The notes beneath the pieces were generated by a model. It worked only from the letters and a program-made list of their open reading frames with translations, was not told the origin of the DNA and did not search any database. This document shows, piece by piece, positions 63,214-64,000 of a stretch of 64,000 nucleotides of DNA. The position numbers were made by a program, and so were the translations under genes. Positions within the stretch are counted from its first letter, which is position 1. Each line of letters begins with the position of its first letter. This DNA comes from Prorocentrum cordatum (Eukaryota > Sar > Dinophyceae > Prorocentrales > Prorocentraceae). The stretch lies in assembly GCA_963575745.1 (NCBI GenBank), contig CAUYUJ010000345.1:1-64000 (forward strand), given 5' to 3'.

Positions 63214-64000
63214 CGAGCTGCTGTCCACCTGCCTCTCCCAAGTCTTGCAGTCCAGACCTGAATCGATGTGCTGGACCCGCTCGGCCACGAACTTCCATCC
63301 CACGGTATCCGTCCACGTACCTACACACACTTTATCACTCTGACTATCCTTCTGCAGGTATGCCCAAGCCTTCGCAGGCCCTTCAGGCTCAAAAGTGATG
63401 AGAGCGGTGGCAACAGTCTTGAGCTTATGAAAGATCGCAGTCGCCTTGCGAGTCTCCCCAACTCGACGTCGGTCCTGTGGTGCAGGTTGGACAAACCAAC
63501 CGAGGTGTCGATCTTTGCATGGTCCAAAACTGTTCTGGCAACCGACCAGATCAGGGCAAGAACTGGACCAGGCTGAGGCCCACTCGTTGCGTACTTCCCA
63601 GACCGTCTCTTTCGAAGTCCCTGGCATGAAGTATATGCGAAACTTGGTCACACCAAATCGATTGGAAGCGATATCCCCGTCCGTCCTACCCCTGTCGAAG
63701 ATCTTAATAACGTCACTCTCCCGTGCTTGCGATAGTGTGTACAACTTACCTATCATGTTCCTAACCGTGGCGACCTGGATCTTGGCCTTATCTCGAGTTT
63801 CTACCTTTCGGGGGTCCTCTTGCGCGAAGCCGCTCACCTGGATCCAAGTCGGGACATGTGGTACAAAGGGCCTCTGGAAGTCAGCAGTACGAGAGTCACG
63901 AGTAGACGCACCTCCCAGAGATGATGAATCTGCCCAGGGATCCCTAGAGTTCATCTGAGCCTGAAGTGCTTTGATCTCTTTCGCCTGGGCCTCCTGAGCT
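63211..64000 (-). CDS. L4 ORF1, gag-like, N-terminus beyond window
   Basis: Open from the window edge (AQEAQAKEIKALQAQM, a coiled-coil end matching ESQAKHIRDIQLQM of L2) to the TGA at 63211. The conserved block is PFVPHVPTWIQVSGFAQEDP, FRIYFMPGTSKETVWEVRNEW, WFVQPAPQDRRRVGETRKA and VGTWTDTVGWKF. No zinc knuckle. RNA binding is inferred from its position in the element. The last codons are QVDSSS-TGA, and the downstream EEP is in the same frame. Confidence 0.75.
   Translation of the reverse strand, partial: AQEAQAKEIKALQAQMNSRDPWADSSSLGGASTRDSRTADFQRPFVPHVPTWIQVSGFAQEDPRKVETRDKAKIQVATVRNMIGKLYTLSQARESDVIKIFDRGRTDGDIASNRFGVTKFRIYFMPGTSKETVWEVRNEWASAWSSSCPDLVGCQNSFGPCKDRHLGWFVQPAPQDRRRVGETRKATAIFHKLKTVATALITFEPEGPAKAWAYLQKDSQSDKVCVGTWTDTVGWKFVAERVQHIDSGLDCKTWERQVDSSS

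Larger units (their letters stand above)
58753..64000 (-). mobile_element. L4: best-preserved LINE-like element, cut by the window edge
   Basis: The 3' end lies at about 58753-58790 inside a B element body. The 3' untranslated region (58790-58960) carries repeated mini-palindromes (ACAGCGGAGCTGT, CAGCGTAGCTG). Then, on the minus strand going upstream, come ORF2 (58942-63210, one internal TAG) and ORF1 (63211 to the window edge). The 5' end and target site lie outside the window. Confidence 0.85.

Overview
The window is nuclear DNA of a dinoflagellate. The decisive evidence is a full-length dinoflagellate spliced-leader (DinoSL) sequence on the minus strand at 39111-39132, with shorter leader relics at 15591-15610, 27083-27097, 28826-28848 and 50564-50573. 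I found no ordinary intact host gene, rRNA or tRNA. The window is almost wholly mobile and repetitive DNA. The species cannot be told from the sequence.

Three layers are visible. (1) Two related families of short non-coding elements, called A and B here, nearly all on the plus strand. Each opens with a hairpin of about 43 nt (CCGGCGGTAAACC...GGTTACCGCCGG) followed by a terminal inverted repeat (ACTCGTAGAGCTTCC...GGAAGCTCTACGAGT in A; ACCTCGTAGAGCTC...GAGCTCTACGAGGT in B). Family A (1.1-2.3 kb) encloses a tandem array of ~170-bp units. Family B is about 350-410 bp. (2) Non-LTR (LINE-like) retrotransposons coding for a gag-like ORF1, an endonuclease/exonuclease/phosphatase (EEP) domain, a reverse transcriptase (RT) and a C-terminal RNase H-like domain. 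L1 is at 16834-21788, L2 at 28850-34883, L3 at 42130-46145 and L4 at 58753-64000 (runs off the right edge), all minus strand. L0, a plus-strand relic, is at 2469-4640. (3) Elements N1-N5, which lack RT but carry LINE-type 3' tails; three of them (N1-N3) code for a Cys-Gly-Thr-Gln-Thr-Asp (CGTQTD) protein of unknown function.

The layers interlock. Several LINE and N elements sit inside the loop of the A/B hairpin, always antisense to it, with 9-11 bp target duplications that copy the loop (CAACCTGGT, CAACCTTGGTT, AACCTTTGGT, CAACCAGGTT). At N4 and N1 the spliced-leader sequence abuts the antisense terminal repeat of the hairpin element. This suggests that the repeat supplies both the landing pad and a trans-splice acceptor.

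The most novel protein observations are an RNase H-like domain whose catalytic motifs occur in circularly permuted order, and an RT active site reading W-A-D-N instead of Y/F-A-D-D in three divergent copies. A 67-codon GC3-rich exon-like segment with a double leader relic is fused in frame to N2.

Region layout: 1-9057 A copies, purine/GAT microsatellite and L0; 9058-16833 B copies, serial insertions and a GC-rich satellite; 16834-24412 L1 and A/B copies; 24413-34883 N1, N2, L2; 34884-42119 A/B copies with N4; 42120-52972 L3, N3, N5 in A/B copies; 52973-58752 GC-rich repeats and A/B copies; 58753-64000 L4.
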